DNA of 64,000 nt. It comes from Stomorhina lunata (Eukaryota > Arthropoda > Insecta > Diptera > Rhiniidae). Position numbers and translations under genes: made by a program. Below, piece by piece: positions 36,188-50,757 of the stretch. The notes beneath the pieces were generated by a model, which was not told the DNA's origin, did not search any database, and saw only the letters and a list, made by a program, of their open reading frames with translations. Position 1 is the stretch's first letter. Each line of letters opens with the position of its first letter. The stretch covers positions 86,514,319-86,578,318 of the forward strand of contig OW121743.1 of NCBI GenBank assembly GCA_933228675.1. The letters run 5' to 3'.

Positions 36188-37946
36188 AAGAAAAGAAAAA
36201 TATTTTTATCAAAAATTTTAATATAGAAAATATTTTTATAGAAAATTTTTCCTAAGAAAAATATTCTTATAGACAATTGTTCAATAGAAAAATATTTTAA
36301 TAGAAAATTTTGGAATAGCAAAATATTTTTATGAAAAATTTTTCTGTAGAAAATCATTTTTACCGAAAACTTTTCTATAGTAAAATATTTTTATAGAAAT
36401 TTTTTTTGTTAAATATTTTTATGGGCATTTTTTCCAAAGAAAGATATTTTTATAGAAAAATGTTTTGATCGATTTTGTTCTATAGAAATATATCTTATCA
36501 AACATTTTTGTATAGCAAAATATTTTAACCAAAAATTTGTCTATAGAAAAATATTTTTTTATGGAAAATTTTTCTATAGAAAAATATTTTTATCGAAAAT
36601 TTTTCTATAGAAAAATTTTTTGTCGAAATTTTTTTTGCAGAAAAATATTTTAACAAAATTTTTTTCTTAATAAAAAAACATTTATTTTTCTATAGAAAAA
36701 TATTTCTAGAGAAAATTTTTTGTAGAAAAATATTTTTATCAAAAATTTTTCTATAGAAAAATATTTTTATCAAAAATTTTTCTATAGAAAAATATTTTAA
36801 TCGAAAATTTTTCGACAGAAAAATATTTTTATCGAAAAGTTTTCTATAGCAAAATATTTTAATCAAAAATTTTTCTATAGAAAAATATTTTGGTCAAAAA
36901 TTTTTCAATAGGAAAATATATTTATCGAAAACTTATCTGTACAAAAATATTTCTATCAAACATTTTTCTGTAGTAAAATGTTTTTATCAAAATTTTAATG
37001 TAGTAAAATATTTTTATCGAAAACTATTCTTTAATAATGTATTTTTTTTTAATTTTTCTATAGAAAAATACTTTTATCGAAAAATTTTCTATGGAAAAAT
37101 ACTTTTGTCGAAAATTTTTCTTTAGAAAAATATTTTTATCGAAAAATTTTCTATAGAAAAATATTTTTATCGAAAACTTTTCGGTAGAAAAATATTTTTA
37201 TTTTACATTTTTCTATATAAAGATATTTCTATCGAAAATTTTTCTATAGAAAAATATTTCTATCGAAAAATTTTTTATAGAAAAATATTTTTATCGAAAA
37301 ATTGTCTATAGAAAAATATTTTTTTATCGATTTGGTTCTATAGAAAAATACATTTATATTTCTATCGAAAATTTTTCTATAGAAAAATATTTCTATCGAA
37401 AATTTTTCTATAGAAAAATATTTCTATCGAAAATTTTTCTATAGAAAAATATTTCTATCGAAAATTTTTCTGTAGAAAAATATTTCTATCGAAAATTTTT
37501 CTATAGAAAAATATTTCTATCGAAAATTTTTCTATAGAAAAATATTTCTATCGAAAATTTTTCTATAGAAAAATATTTCTATCGAAAATTTTTCTATAGA
37601 AAAATATTTCTATCGAAAATTTTTCTATAGAAAAATATTTCTATCGAAAATTTTTCTATAGAAAAATATTTCTATCGCAAATTTTTCTATAGAAAAATAT
37701 TTCTATAGAAAAATATTTCTATCGAAAATTTTTCTATAGAAAAATATTTCTATCGAAAATTTTTCTATAGAAAACTATTTCTATCCAAAATTTTTCTATA
37801 GAAAAATATTTCTATCGAAAATTTTTCTATAGAAAAATATTTCTATTGAAAATTTTTCTATAGAAAAATATTTCTATCGAAAATTTTTCTATAGAAAAAT
37901 ATTTCTATCGAAAATTTTTCTATAGAAAAATATTTCTATCGAAAAC
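36188..37946 (-). repeat. CTATAG-type 31-bp satellite, inverted left part (copy B)
   Basis: A decayed margin to about 37360 aligns with copy A. It is followed by about 19 homogeneous monomers in the inverted orientation (TTTCTATCGAAAA with TTTTTCTATAGAAAAA). Copy A lacks this homogeneous inverted stretch. Confidence 0.92.
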
Positions 37947-40900
37947 ATTCTATAGAAAAATTTTCGACAGAAATATTTTTCTATAGAAAAATTTTCGACA
38001 GAAATATTTTTCTATAGAAAAATTTTCGATATTTTTCTATAGAAAAATTTTCGACAGAAATATTTTTCTATAGAAAAATTTTCGACAGAAATATTTTTCT
38101 ATAGAAAAATTTTCGACAGAAATATTTTTCTATAGAAAAATTTTCGACAGAAATATTTTTCTATAGAAAAATTTTCGACAGAAATATTTTTCTATAGAAA
38201 AATTTTCGACAGAAATATTTTTCTATAGAAAAATTTTCGACAGAAATATTTTTCTATAGAAAAATTTTCGACAGAAATATTTTTCTATAGAAAAATTTTC
38301 GACAGAAATATTTTTCTATAGAAAAATTTTCGACAGAAATATTTTTCTATAGAAAAATTTTCGACAGAAATATTTTTCTATAGAAAAATTTTCGACAGAA
38401 ATATTTTTCTATAGAAAAATTTTCGACAGAAATATTTTTCTATAGAAAAATTTTCGACAGAAATATTTTTCTATAGAAAAATTTTCGACAGAAATATTTT
38501 TCTATAGAAAAATTTTCGACAGAAATATTTTTCTATAGAAAAATTTTCGACAGAAATATTTTTCTATAGAAAAATTTTCGACAGAAATATTTTTCTATAG
38601 AAAAATTTTCGACAGAAATATTTTTCTATAGAAAAATTTTCGACAGAAATATTTTTCTATAGAAAAATTTTCGACAGAAATATTTTTCTATAGAAAAATT
38701 TTCGACAGAAATATTTTTCTATAGAAAAATTTTCGACAGAAATATTTTTCTATAGAAAAATTTTCGACAGAAATATTTTTCTATAGAAAAATTTTCGACA
38801 GAAATATTTTTCTATAGAAAAATTTTCGACAGAAATATTTTTCTATAGAAAAATTTTCGACAGAAATATTTTTCTATAGAAAAATTTTCGACAGAAATAT
38901 TTTTCTATAGAAAAATTTTCGACAGAAATATTTTTCTATAGAAAAATTTTCGACAGAAATATTTTTCTATAGAAAAATTTTCGACAGAAATATTTTTCTA
39001 TAGAAAAATTTTCGACAGAAATATTTTTCTATAGATAAATTTTCGACATAAATATTTTTCTATAGAAAAATTTTCGACAGAAATATTTTTCTATAGAAAA
39101 ATTTTCGACAGAAATATTTTTTATAGAAAAATTTTCGACAGAAATATTTTTCTATAGAAAAATTTTCGACAGAAATACTTTTCTATAGAAAAATTTTCGA
39201 CAGAAATATTTTTCTATAGAAAAATTTTCGACAGAAATATTTTTCTATAGAAAAATTTTCGACAGAAATATTTTTCTATAGAAAAATTTTCGACAGAAAT
39301 ATTTTTCTATAGAAAAATTTTCGACAGAAATATTTTTCTATAGAAAAATTTTCGACAGAAATATTTTTCTATAGAAAAATTTTCGACAGAAATATTTTTC
39401 TATAGAAAAATTTTCGACAGAAATATTTTTCTATAGAAAAATTTTCGACAGAAATATTTTTCTATAGAAAAATTTTCGACAGAAATATTTTTCTATAGAA
39501 AAATTTTCGACAGAAATATTTTTCTATAGAAAAATTTTCGACAGAAATATTTTTCTATAGAAAAATTTTCGACAGAAATATTTTTCTATAGAAAAATTTT
39601 CGACAGAAATATTTTTCTATAGAAAAATTTTCGACAGAAATATTTTTCTATAGAAAAATTTTCGACAGAAATATTTTTCTATAGAAAAATTTTCGACAGA
39701 AATATTTTTCTATAGAAAAATTTTCGACAGAAATATTTTTCTATAGAAAAATTTTCGACAGAAATATTTTTCTATAGAAAAATTTTCGACAGAAATATTT
39801 TTCTATAGAAAAATTTTCGACAGAAATATTTTTCTATAGAAAAATTTTCGACAGAAATATTTTTCTATAGAAAAATTTTCGACAGAAATATTTTTCTATA
39901 GAAAAATTTTCGACAGAAATATTTTTCTATAGAAAAATTTTCGACAGAAATATTTTTCTATAGAAAAATTTTCGACAGAAATATTTTTCTATAGAAAAAT
40001 TTTCGACAGAAATATTTTTCTATAGAAAAATTTTCGACAGAAATATTTTTCTATAGAAAAATTTTCGACAGAAATATTTTTCTATAGAAAAATTTTCGAC
40101 AGAAATATTTTTCTATAGAAAAATTTTCGACAGAAATATTTTTCTATAGAAAAATTTTCGACAGAAATATTTTTCTATAGAAAAATTTTCGACAGAAATA
40201 TTTTTCTATAGAAAAATTTTCGACAGAAATATTTTTCTATAGAAAAATTTTCGACAGAAATATTTTTTATAGAAAAATTTTCGACAGAAATATTTTTCTA
40301 TAGAAAAATTTTCGACAGAAATATTTTTCTATAGAAAAATTTTCGACAGAAATATTTTTCTATAGAAAAATTTTCGACAGAAATATTTTTCTATAGAAAA
40401 ATTTTCGACAGAAATATTTTTCTATAGAAAAATTTTCGACAGAAATATTTTTCTATAGAAAAATTTTCGACAGAAATATTTTTCTATAGAAAAATTTTCG
40501 ACAGAAATATTTTTCTATAGAAAAATTTTCGACAGAAATATTTTTCTATAGAAAAATTTTCGACAGAAATATTTTTCTATAGAAAAATTTTCGACAGAAA
40601 TATTTTTCTATAGAAAAATTTTCGACAGAAATATTTTTCTATAGAAAAATTTTCGACAGAAATATTTTTCTATAGAAAAATTTTCGACAGAAATATTTTT
40701 CTATAGAAAAATTTTCGACAGAAATATTTTTCTATAGAAAAATTTTCGACAGAAATATTTTTCTATAGAAAAATTTTCGACAGAAATATTTTTCTATAGA
40801 AAAATTTTCGACAGAAATATTTTTCTATAGAAAAATTTTCGACAGAAATATTTTTCTATAGAAAAATTTTCGACAGAAATATTTTTCTATAGAAAAATTT

Positions 40901-43900
40901 TCGACAGAAATATTTTTCTATAGAAAAATTTTCGACAGAAATATTTTTCTATAGAAAAATTTTCGACAGAAATATTTTTCTATAGAAAAATTTTCGACAG
41001 AAATATTTTTCTATAGAAAAATTTTCGACAGAAATATTTTTCTATAGAAAAATTTTCGACAGAAATATTTTTCTATAGAAAAATTTTCGACAGAAATATT
41101 TTTCTATAGAAAAATTTTCGACAGAAATATTTTTCTATAGAAAAATTTTCGACAGAAATATTTTTCTATAGAAAAATTTTCGACAGAAATATTTTTCTAT
41201 AGAAAAATTTTCGACAGAAATATTTTTCTATAGAAAAATTTTCGACAGAAATATTTTTCTATAGAAAAATTTTCGACAGAAATATTTTTCTATAGAAAAA
41301 TTTTCGACAGAAATATTTTTCTATACAAAAATTTTCGACAGAAATATTTTTCTATACAAAAATTTTCGACAGAAATATTTTTCTATAGAAAAATTTTCGA
41401 CAGAAATATTTTTCTATAGAAAAATTTTCGACAGAAATATTTTTCTATAGAAAAATTTTCGACAGAAATATTTTTCTATAGAAAAATTTTCGACAGAAAT
41501 ATTTTTCTATAGAAAAATTTTCGACAGAAATATTTTTCTATAGAAAAATTTTCGACAGAAATATTTTTCTATAGAAAAATTTTCGACAGAAATATTTTTC
41601 TATAGAAAAATTTTCGACAGAAATATTTTTCTATAGAAAAATTTTCGACAGAAATATTTTTCTATAGAAAAATTTTCGACAGAAATATTTTTCTATAGAA
41701 AAATTTTCGACAGAAATATTTTTCTATAGAAAAATTTTCGACAGAAATATTTTTCTATAGAAAAATTTTCGACAGAAATATTTTTCTATAGAAAAATTTT
41801 CGACAGAAATATTTTTCTATAGAAAAATTTTCGACAGAAATATTTTTCTATAGAAAAATTTTCGACAGAAATATTTTTCTATAGAAAAATTTTCGACAGA
41901 AATATTTTTCTATAGAAAAATTTTCGACAGAAATATTTTTCTATAGAAAAATTTTCGACAGAAATATTTTTCTATAGAAAAATTTTCGACAGAAATATTT
42001 TTCTATAGAAAAATTTTCGACAGAAATATTTTTCTATAGAAAAATTTTCGACAGAAATATTTTTCTATAGAAAAATTTTCGACAGAAATATTTTTCTATA
42101 GAAAAATTTTCGACAGAAATATTTTTCTATAGAAAAATTTTCGACAGAAATATTTTTCTATAGAAAAATTTTCGACAGAAATATTTTTCTATAGAAAAAT
42201 TTTCGACAGAAATATTTTTCTATAGAAAAATTTTCGACAGAAATATTTTTCTATAGAAAAATTTTCGACAGAAATATTTTTCTATAGAAAAATTTTCGAC
42301 AGAAATATTTTTCTATACAAAAATTTTCGACAGAAATATTTTTCTATACAAAAATTTTCGACAGAAATATTTTTCTATACAAAAATTTTCGACAGAAATA
42401 TTTTTCTATACAAAAATTTTCGACAGAAATATTTTTCTATACAAAAATTTTCGACAGAAATATTTTTCTATACAAAAATTTTCGACAGAAATATTTTTCT
42501 ATACAAAAATTTTCGACAGAAATATTTTTCTATACAAAAATTTTCGACAGAAATATTTTTCTATACAAAAATTTTCGACAGAAATATTTTTCAATACAAA
42601 AATTTTCGACAGAAATATTTTTCTATACAAAAATTTTCGACAGAAATATTTTTCTATACAAAAATTTTCGACAGAAATATTTTTCTATACAAAAATTTTC
42701 GACAGAAATATTTTTCTATACAAAAATTTTCGACAGAAATATTTTTCTATACAAAAATTTTCGACAGAAATATTTTTCTATACAAAAATTTTCGACAGAA
42801 ATATTTTTCTATACAAAAATTTTCGACAGAAATATTTTTCTATAGAAAAATTTTCGACAGAAATATTTTTCTATAGAAAAATTTTCGACAGAAATATTTT
42901 TCTATAGAAAAATTTTCGACAGAAATATTTTTCTATAGAAAAATTTTCGACAGAAATATTTTTCTATAGAAAAATTTTCGACAGAAATATTTTTCTATAG
43001 AAAAATTTTCGACAGAAATATTTTTCTATAGAAAAATTTTCGACAGAAATATTTTTCTATAGAAAAATTTTCGACAGAAATATTTTTCTATAGAAAAATT
43101 TTCGACAGAAATATTTTTCTATAGAAAAATTTTCGACAGAAATATTTTTCTATAGAAAAATTTTCGACAGAAATATTTTTCTATAGAAAAATTTTCGACA
43201 GAAATATTTTTCTATAGAAAAATTTTCGACAGAAATATTTTTCTATAGAAAAATTTTCGACAGAAATATTTTTCTATAGAAAAATTTTCGACAGAAATAT
43301 TTTTCTATAGAAAAATTTTCGACAGAAATATTTTTCTATAGAAAAATTTTCGACAGAAATATTTTTCTATAGAAAAATTTTCGACAGAAATATTTTTCTA
43401 TAGAAAAATTTTCGACAGAAATATTTTTCTATAGAAAAATTTTCGACAGAAATATTTTTCTATAGAAAAATTTTCGACAGAAATATTTTTCTATAGAAAA
43501 ATTTTCGACAGAAATATTTTTCTATAGAAAAATTTTCGACAGAAATATTTTTCTATAGAAAAATTTTCGACAGAAATATTTTTCTATAGAAAAATTTTCG
43601 ACAGAAATATTTTTCTATAGAAAAATTTTCGACAGAAATATTTTTCTATAGAAAAATTTTCGACATTCGACAGAAATATTTTTCTATAGAAAAATTTTCG
43701 ACAGAAATATTTTTCTATAGAAAAATTTTCGATAGAAATATTTTTCTATAGAAAAATTTTCGATAGAAATATTTTTCTATAGAAAAATTTTCGATAGAAA
43801 TATTTTTCTATAGAAAAATTTTCGATAGAAATATTTTTCTATAGAAAAATTTTCGATAGAAATATTTTTCTATAGAAAAATTTTCGATAGAAATATTTTT

Positions 43901-44177
43901 CTATAGAAAAATTTTCGATAGAAATATTTTTCTATAGAAAAATTTTCGATAGAAATATTTTTCTATAGAAAAATTTTCGATAGAAATATTTTTCTATCTA
44001 AAACTTTTCTTTAGAAAAGTATTTTTTTTTAATTTTTCTATAGAAAAATGCTTTTGTCAAAAATTATTTTATAGAAAAATATTTTTATCGAACATTTTCT
44101 ATAGAAACTATAGAAAAATAATTTTATCGACCATTTTTTAATAGAACAATATTTTTATTGAAATTTTTTTTTATTGA
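37947..44177 (+). repeat. CTATAG-type 31-bp satellite, core (copy B)
   Basis: About 195 monomers, mainly the GACAG subfamily, with GATAG only at the right edge (about 43725-43990). A block of about 17 monomers with CTATAC instead of CTATAG lies at about 42315-42840, plus two isolated ones near 41325-41360; copy A has none. A partial unit (GACATTCGACAG) occurs near 43664. The last ~180 bases are the decayed margin shared with copy A. Confidence 0.95.
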
Positions 44178-45895
44178 AAACACAAAAACACCAAAAAGAT
44201 AGGGGGTACGCCTGTCGCTCAAATGAAAGTGCGTTAGTCCCTCAACGAGAAGTACTATTTTCCATATCTTGACAAAGCTGTGTATTGAAAATATTTGAAA
44301 TCGGTATATAATACTTTTACTTATTTTCAAGAAATTTTCATTTGTATAATACTTTAAATTTTCTTATTTTCCTTAGAATCGGTTGGGATCGATTTGGTGC
44401 TTTTTAATGTATAAATAATAAACAGTATAATAAATGTTTAAAAAATGTGTTATCTATAAATATCAAAAAAAAAACATTTTTTATTTTACTTATGCATATA
44501 AAACACTTTAATTTTATAATATAATTTAACACTGCAGCAACAATTTATTCAAAATAAATATGTATTTTTTGGCAAAATATAAAGACACATTTGAATTTAT
44601 GTCAAACAAGCGCCACGTGTTGTTACATGAAATAAAATATGAATAGAAAACAAATAGAAAAATGTTAATTTACATAAAGTTATATATCAAATATTATGAC
44701 AAGGTATTTTAGATTTTTTTTATGCTTCTATTTAAAATTTATTTTATATGAAAATTTATTTATTTATTTGTATTGCAGTAAAATTTTGTTATTTACGGAT
44801 GTATTGTATATAAGTGGTAATGTAAATGTGTATATTTATTGAAATGCATGTATAGTAATGTAATAAATATATAAACATATGTATTCTGTATGAGTATATG
44901 AATAAATAACAAAATTGTTCACTCTTGATTTAATTTAAAACAAAATTTCCGTTTGAAGTTATTTCTGGCAAATGATACACTTGGGACAAGTTGAAACAAA
45001 TTTCAATTACAAAATACATACAAATTTACTATATTTAAAAAAATTGCAAAAATAAGTTCAAGTACTTATGCAAATATAAATATACATATTCGACTAAGTT
45101 CTTTTTAAATTTTCTTTATAATAAATACAAAAATTTTATTAAACAAAAAGCTCTTGTAACATTTTTTTATATAAAAATTTCAGAACCGTAAATTTTGTCC
45201 TAAGTGTATGCATGTTTTAAAAAAAAACTTACATTAAGGCTTAAAAAATTCAAACTTGATATATTTTTATATTTTTCTATGCATTTGGGTAAAAACATTT
45301 TTATATAAACTTTCATACTTTTACAAACACACACAAATCCAATGCCAAGCAAATATTTTCATAATATTTTGCAAAAACATCGCAAGATATTATTTAAAAT
45401 TTTCCCATAAATCCAATTAGCTTTAGTTTCAATCAAAACTTTTAATTTGTTCAGTTTCGAAACTGTGAAAAATTTTTACTCATATTTACTTTTACTTAAA
45501 TAGAAGCTGTTTTGATTAGTTTCACATAAAACTTGAAAACATTAAAAAAAATATATATTGAAAAATAAAATCAGCAGCAAAAACTTTTGCCATAAAATGG
45601 AAAATATTTGCCAAAGATGACGGGGGATAAAATGCGTAGCTACAGGCGTATTAAATACTCACGAAGGGCCAAATCTAAAAGCAAATATTTAAAAATAAAA
45701 TTTGTAAATTAGTTTTCTAAAAACTTTATCAAAAAAAATTTTCCGCGATAAAACCAAGAGAAAATCAGCTTAGAAATGTTTAATGCAGTTATGCAATTTT
45801 CATGGAATTTTTTTAATAAATTGGAAAAATTTAAATAAATGAAATAAGCTCAATGTAACGAAAAGCCTAGAATGATATACTAATTTAATTACAGT
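44178..45895. other. spacer 2 of copy B, non-coding
   Basis: Near-identical to 22691-24410, including the GC-richer island (44198-44255). No gene. Confidence 0.6.
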
Positions 45896-48800
45896 CATAC
45901 TCATACTCTACTCATACTCTACTCAAACTCTCCTCATACTCTACTCATACTCTACTCATACTCCACTCATACTCTACTCATACTCTACTCATACTCTACT
46001 CATACTCTACTCATACTCTACTTATACTCTACTCATACTCTACTCATACTCTTCTCATACTCTACTCATACTCTACTCATTCTCTATTCATACTCTACTC
46101 ATACTCTACTCATACTCTACTCATACTCTACTCATACTCTACTCATACTCTACTCATACTCTACTCATACTCTACTCATACTCTACTCATACTCTACTCA
46201 TACTCTACTCATACTCTACTCATACTCTACTCATACTCTACTCATACTCTACTCATACTCTACTCATACTCTACTCATACTCTACTCATACTCTACTCAT
46301 ACTCTACTCATACTCTACTCATACTCTACTCATACTCTTCTCATTCTCTACTCATTCTCTACTCATACTCTACTCATACTCTACTCATACTCTACTCATA
46401 CTCTACTCATACTCTACTCATACTCTACTCATACTCTACTCATACTCTACTCATACTCTACTCATACTCTACTCATACTCTACTCATACTCTACTCATAC
46501 TCTACTCATACTCTACTCATACTCTACTCATACTCTACTCATACTCTACTCATACTCTACTCATACTCTACTCATACTCTACTCATACTCTACTCATACT
46601 CTACTCATACTCTACTCATACTCTACTCATACTCTACTCATACTCTACTCATACTCTACTCATACTCTACTCATACTCTACTCATACTCTACTCATACTC
46701 TACTCATACTCTACTCATACTCTACTCATACTCTACTCATACTCTACTCATACTCTACTCATACTCTACTCATACTCTACTCATACTCTACTCATACTCT
46801 ACTCATACTCTACTCATACTCTACTCATACTCTACTCATACTCTACTCATACTCTACTCATACTCTACTCATACTCTACTCATACTCTACTCATACTCTA
46901 CTCATACTCTACTCATACTCTACTCATACTCTACTCATACTCTACTCATACTCTACTCATACTCTACTCATACTCTACTCATACTCTACTCATACTCTAC
47001 TCATACTCTACTCATACTCTACTCATACTCTACTCATACTCTACTCATACTCTACTCATACTCTACTCATACTCTACTCATACTCTACTCATACTCTACT
47101 CATACTCTACTCATACTCTACTCATACTCTACTCATACTCTACTCATACTCTACTCATACTCTACTCATACTCTACTCATACTCTACTCATACTCTACTC
47201 ATACTCTATTCATACTCTACTCATACTCTACTCATACTCTACTCATACTCTACTCATACTCTACTCATACTCTACTCATACTCTACTCATACACTACTCA
47301 TACTCTACTCATACTCTACTCATACTCTACTCATACTCTACTCATACTCTACTCATACTCTACTCATACTCTACTCATACTCTACTCATACTCTACTCAT
47401 ACTCTACTCATACTCTACTCATACTCTACTCATACTCTACTCATACTCTACTCATACTCTACTCATACTCTACTCATACTCTACTCATACTCTACTCATA
47501 CTCTAATCATACTCTACTCATACTCTACTCATACTCTACTCATACTCTACTCATACTCTACTTATACTCTACTCATACTCTACTCATACTCTACTCATAC
47601 TCTACTCATACTCTACTCATACTCTACTCATACTCTACTCATACTCTACTCATACTCTACTCATACTCTACTCATACTCTACTCATACTCTACTCATACT
47701 CTACTCATACTCTACTCATACTCTACTCATACTCTACTCATACTCTACTCATACTCTATTTATACTCTACTCATACTCTACTCATAGTCTACTCATACTC
47801 TACTCATACTCTACTCATACTCTACTCATACTCTACTCATACACTACTCATACTCTACTCATACTCTACTCATACTCTACTCATACTCTACTCATACTCT
47901 ACTCATACTCTACTCATACTCTACTCATACTCTACTCATACTCTACTCATACTCTACTCATACTCTACTCATACTCTACTCATACTCTACTCATACTCTA
48001 CTCATACTCTACTCATACTCTACTCATACTCTACTCATACTCTACTCATACTCTACTCATACTCTACTCATACTCTACTCATACTCTACTCATACTCTAC
48101 TCATACTCTACTCATACTCTACTCATACTCTACTCATACTCTACTCATACTCTACTCATACTCTACTCATACTCTACTCATACTCTACTCATACTCTACT
48201 CATACTCTACTCATACTCTACTCATACTCTACTCATACTCTACTCATACTCTACTCATACTCTACTCATACTCTACTCATACTCTACTCATACTCTACTC
48301 ATACTCTACTCATACTCTACTCATACTCTACTCATACTCTACTCATACTCTACTCATACTCTACTCATACTCTACTCATACTCTACTCATACTCTACTCA
48401 TACTCTACTCATACTCTACTCATACTCTACTCATACTCTACTCATACTCTACTCATACTCTACTCATACTCTACTCATACTCTACTCATACTCTACTCAT
48501 ACTCTACTCATACTCTACTCATACTCTACTCATACTCTACTCATACTCTACTCATACTCTACTCATACTCTACTCATACTCTACTCATACTCTACTCATA
48601 CTCTACTCATACTCTACTCATACTCTACTCATACTCTACTCATACTCTACTCATACTCTACTCATACTCTACTCATACTCTACTCATACTCTACTCATAC
48701 TCTACTCATACTCTACTCATACTCTACTCATACTCTACTCATACTCTACTCATACTCTACTCATACTCTACTCATACTCTACTCATACTCTACTCATACT

Positions 48801-49904
48801 CTACTCATACTCTACTCATACTCTACTCATACTCTACTCATACTCTACTCATACTCTACTCATACTCTACTCATACTCTACTCATACTCTACTCATACTC
48901 TACTCATACTCTACTCATACTCTACTCATACTCTACTCATACTCTACTCATACTCTACTCATACTCTACTCATACTCTACTCATACTCTACTCATACTCT
49001 ACTCATACTCTACTCATACTCTACTCATACTCTACTCATACTCTACTCATACTCTACTCATACTCTACTCATACTCTACTCATACTCTACTCATACTCTA
49101 CTCATACTCTACTCATACTCTACTCATACTCTACTCATACTCTACTCATACTCTACTCATACTCTACTCATACTCTACTCATACTCTACTCATACTCTAC
49201 TCATACTCTACTCATACTCTACTCATACTCTACTCATACTCTACTCATACTCTACTCATACTCTACTCATACTCTACTCATACTCTACTCATACTCTACT
49301 CATACTCTACTCATACTCTACTCATACTCTACTCATACTCTACTCATACTCTACTCATACTCTACTCATACTCTACTCATACTCTACTCATACTCTACTC
49401 ATACTCTACTCATACTCTACTCATACTCTACTCATACTCTACTCATACTCTACTCATACTCTACTCATACTATACTCATACTCTACTCATACTCTACTCA
49501 TACTGTACTCATACTCTACTCATACTCTACTCATACTATACTCATACTCTACTCATACTCTACTCATACTGTACTCATACTCTACTCATACTCTACTCAT
49601 ACTCTACTCATACTCTACTCATACTCTACTCATACTCTACTCATACTCTACACATACTCTACTCATACTCTACTCATACTCTACTCATACTCTACTCATA
49701 CTCTATTCATACTCTACTCATACTCTACTCATACTCTACTCATACTCTACTCATACTCTACTCATACTCTACTCATACTCTACTCATACTCTACTCATAC
49801 TCTACTCATACTTTACTCATACTCTACTCATACTCTACTCATACTCTACTCATACTCTACTCATACTCTACTCATACTCTACTCATACTCTACTCATACT
49901 CTCA
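45896..49904. repeat. 11-bp satellite (ACTCATACTCT)n, copy B
   Basis: About 365 units. It begins with the same transition sequence as copy A, but the variant units that follow differ (TTCTCATTCTC, TTATACTC, ACACTACTC, TATACTC, GTACTC), and the ordered variant series of copy A is absent. It ends in ordinary sequence at 49904. Confidence 0.97.
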
Positions 49905-50757
49905 TTTTATGAAATATCATATCTCGGGAGTTTCTGGATAGATTTCGATAAATTTAATAGTGTGTTGGTAAAATTTTGCATATATACATACATAGACACA
50001 TTTTTATATATTTTTTATATATGTATAATTAATTACTGTACACCTAAAAAGTTGTCAAAATACTGACATTGTATTTATCTATTTAATAGTTAAGCCTTTC
50101 GTTTAATATTAATTAAGATAAAACTACACACATAAATCTATAACATATTAGTTTTCAAAAAACGTGACAAATTTATTTATATATGTAAACTATTCATAAG
50201 GTAGGTATATATTATTAAAAATTTCATTTACCACATTTTTAGAATAAATTATTTATTTTAAATTATTATCATCGATTTAATTACCAAATGACATTTAAAT
50301 TCAATTTATTACCAACCATATAACGACATGTTTATGCGTATATTTATATTATTAAAGTGTGTATGGAAAAACCTAATTTGACAGTAGATTTCAATTACGA
50401 AATATATTAAGCAGAATTTTTATTTTAAATATTAATTAAACTATTGTCATGTAATAATTTACATTTCAATTATTGGATTTAGTTTAAGGGATTGAAGGTT
50501 TTAGTTAAGCGCAAAAATAGTTAGATGAAGTTTTTGGTAGTTTAAATTGCTAATACTATGGGGAAAAATTATAATAATTATATCATAAATTTGTTTGTTG
50601 TAAAGGTGGAAAGGGCATATATAAAATAGTAATGAAAGTTATTTTTTAAAAATTTGCCTTAAAAGAGGGCAGAGTTTGCCTGTTTTTCTTTATAATATCA
50701 TGAAAGATGGATCCGCGTAGTGCGTCATTCTTAAATTTATGAACATTACCATTGTCT
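49905..50757. other. AT-rich spacer between two 11-bp arrays
   Basis: Non-repetitive AT-rich DNA with no gene recognised. A short GC-richer word, GGATCCGCGTAGTGCGTCAT, lies near 50709. Confidence 0.5.

Larger units (their letters stand above)
30950..49904. repeat. copy B of the ~18.6-kb duplicated segment
   Basis: Same block order as copy A with an offset of 18597 before the piggyBac insertion and 21282 just after it. It differs from A by scattered substitutions, small indels, satellite array lengths and subfamily content, and the piggyBac insertion. Confidence 0.85.
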
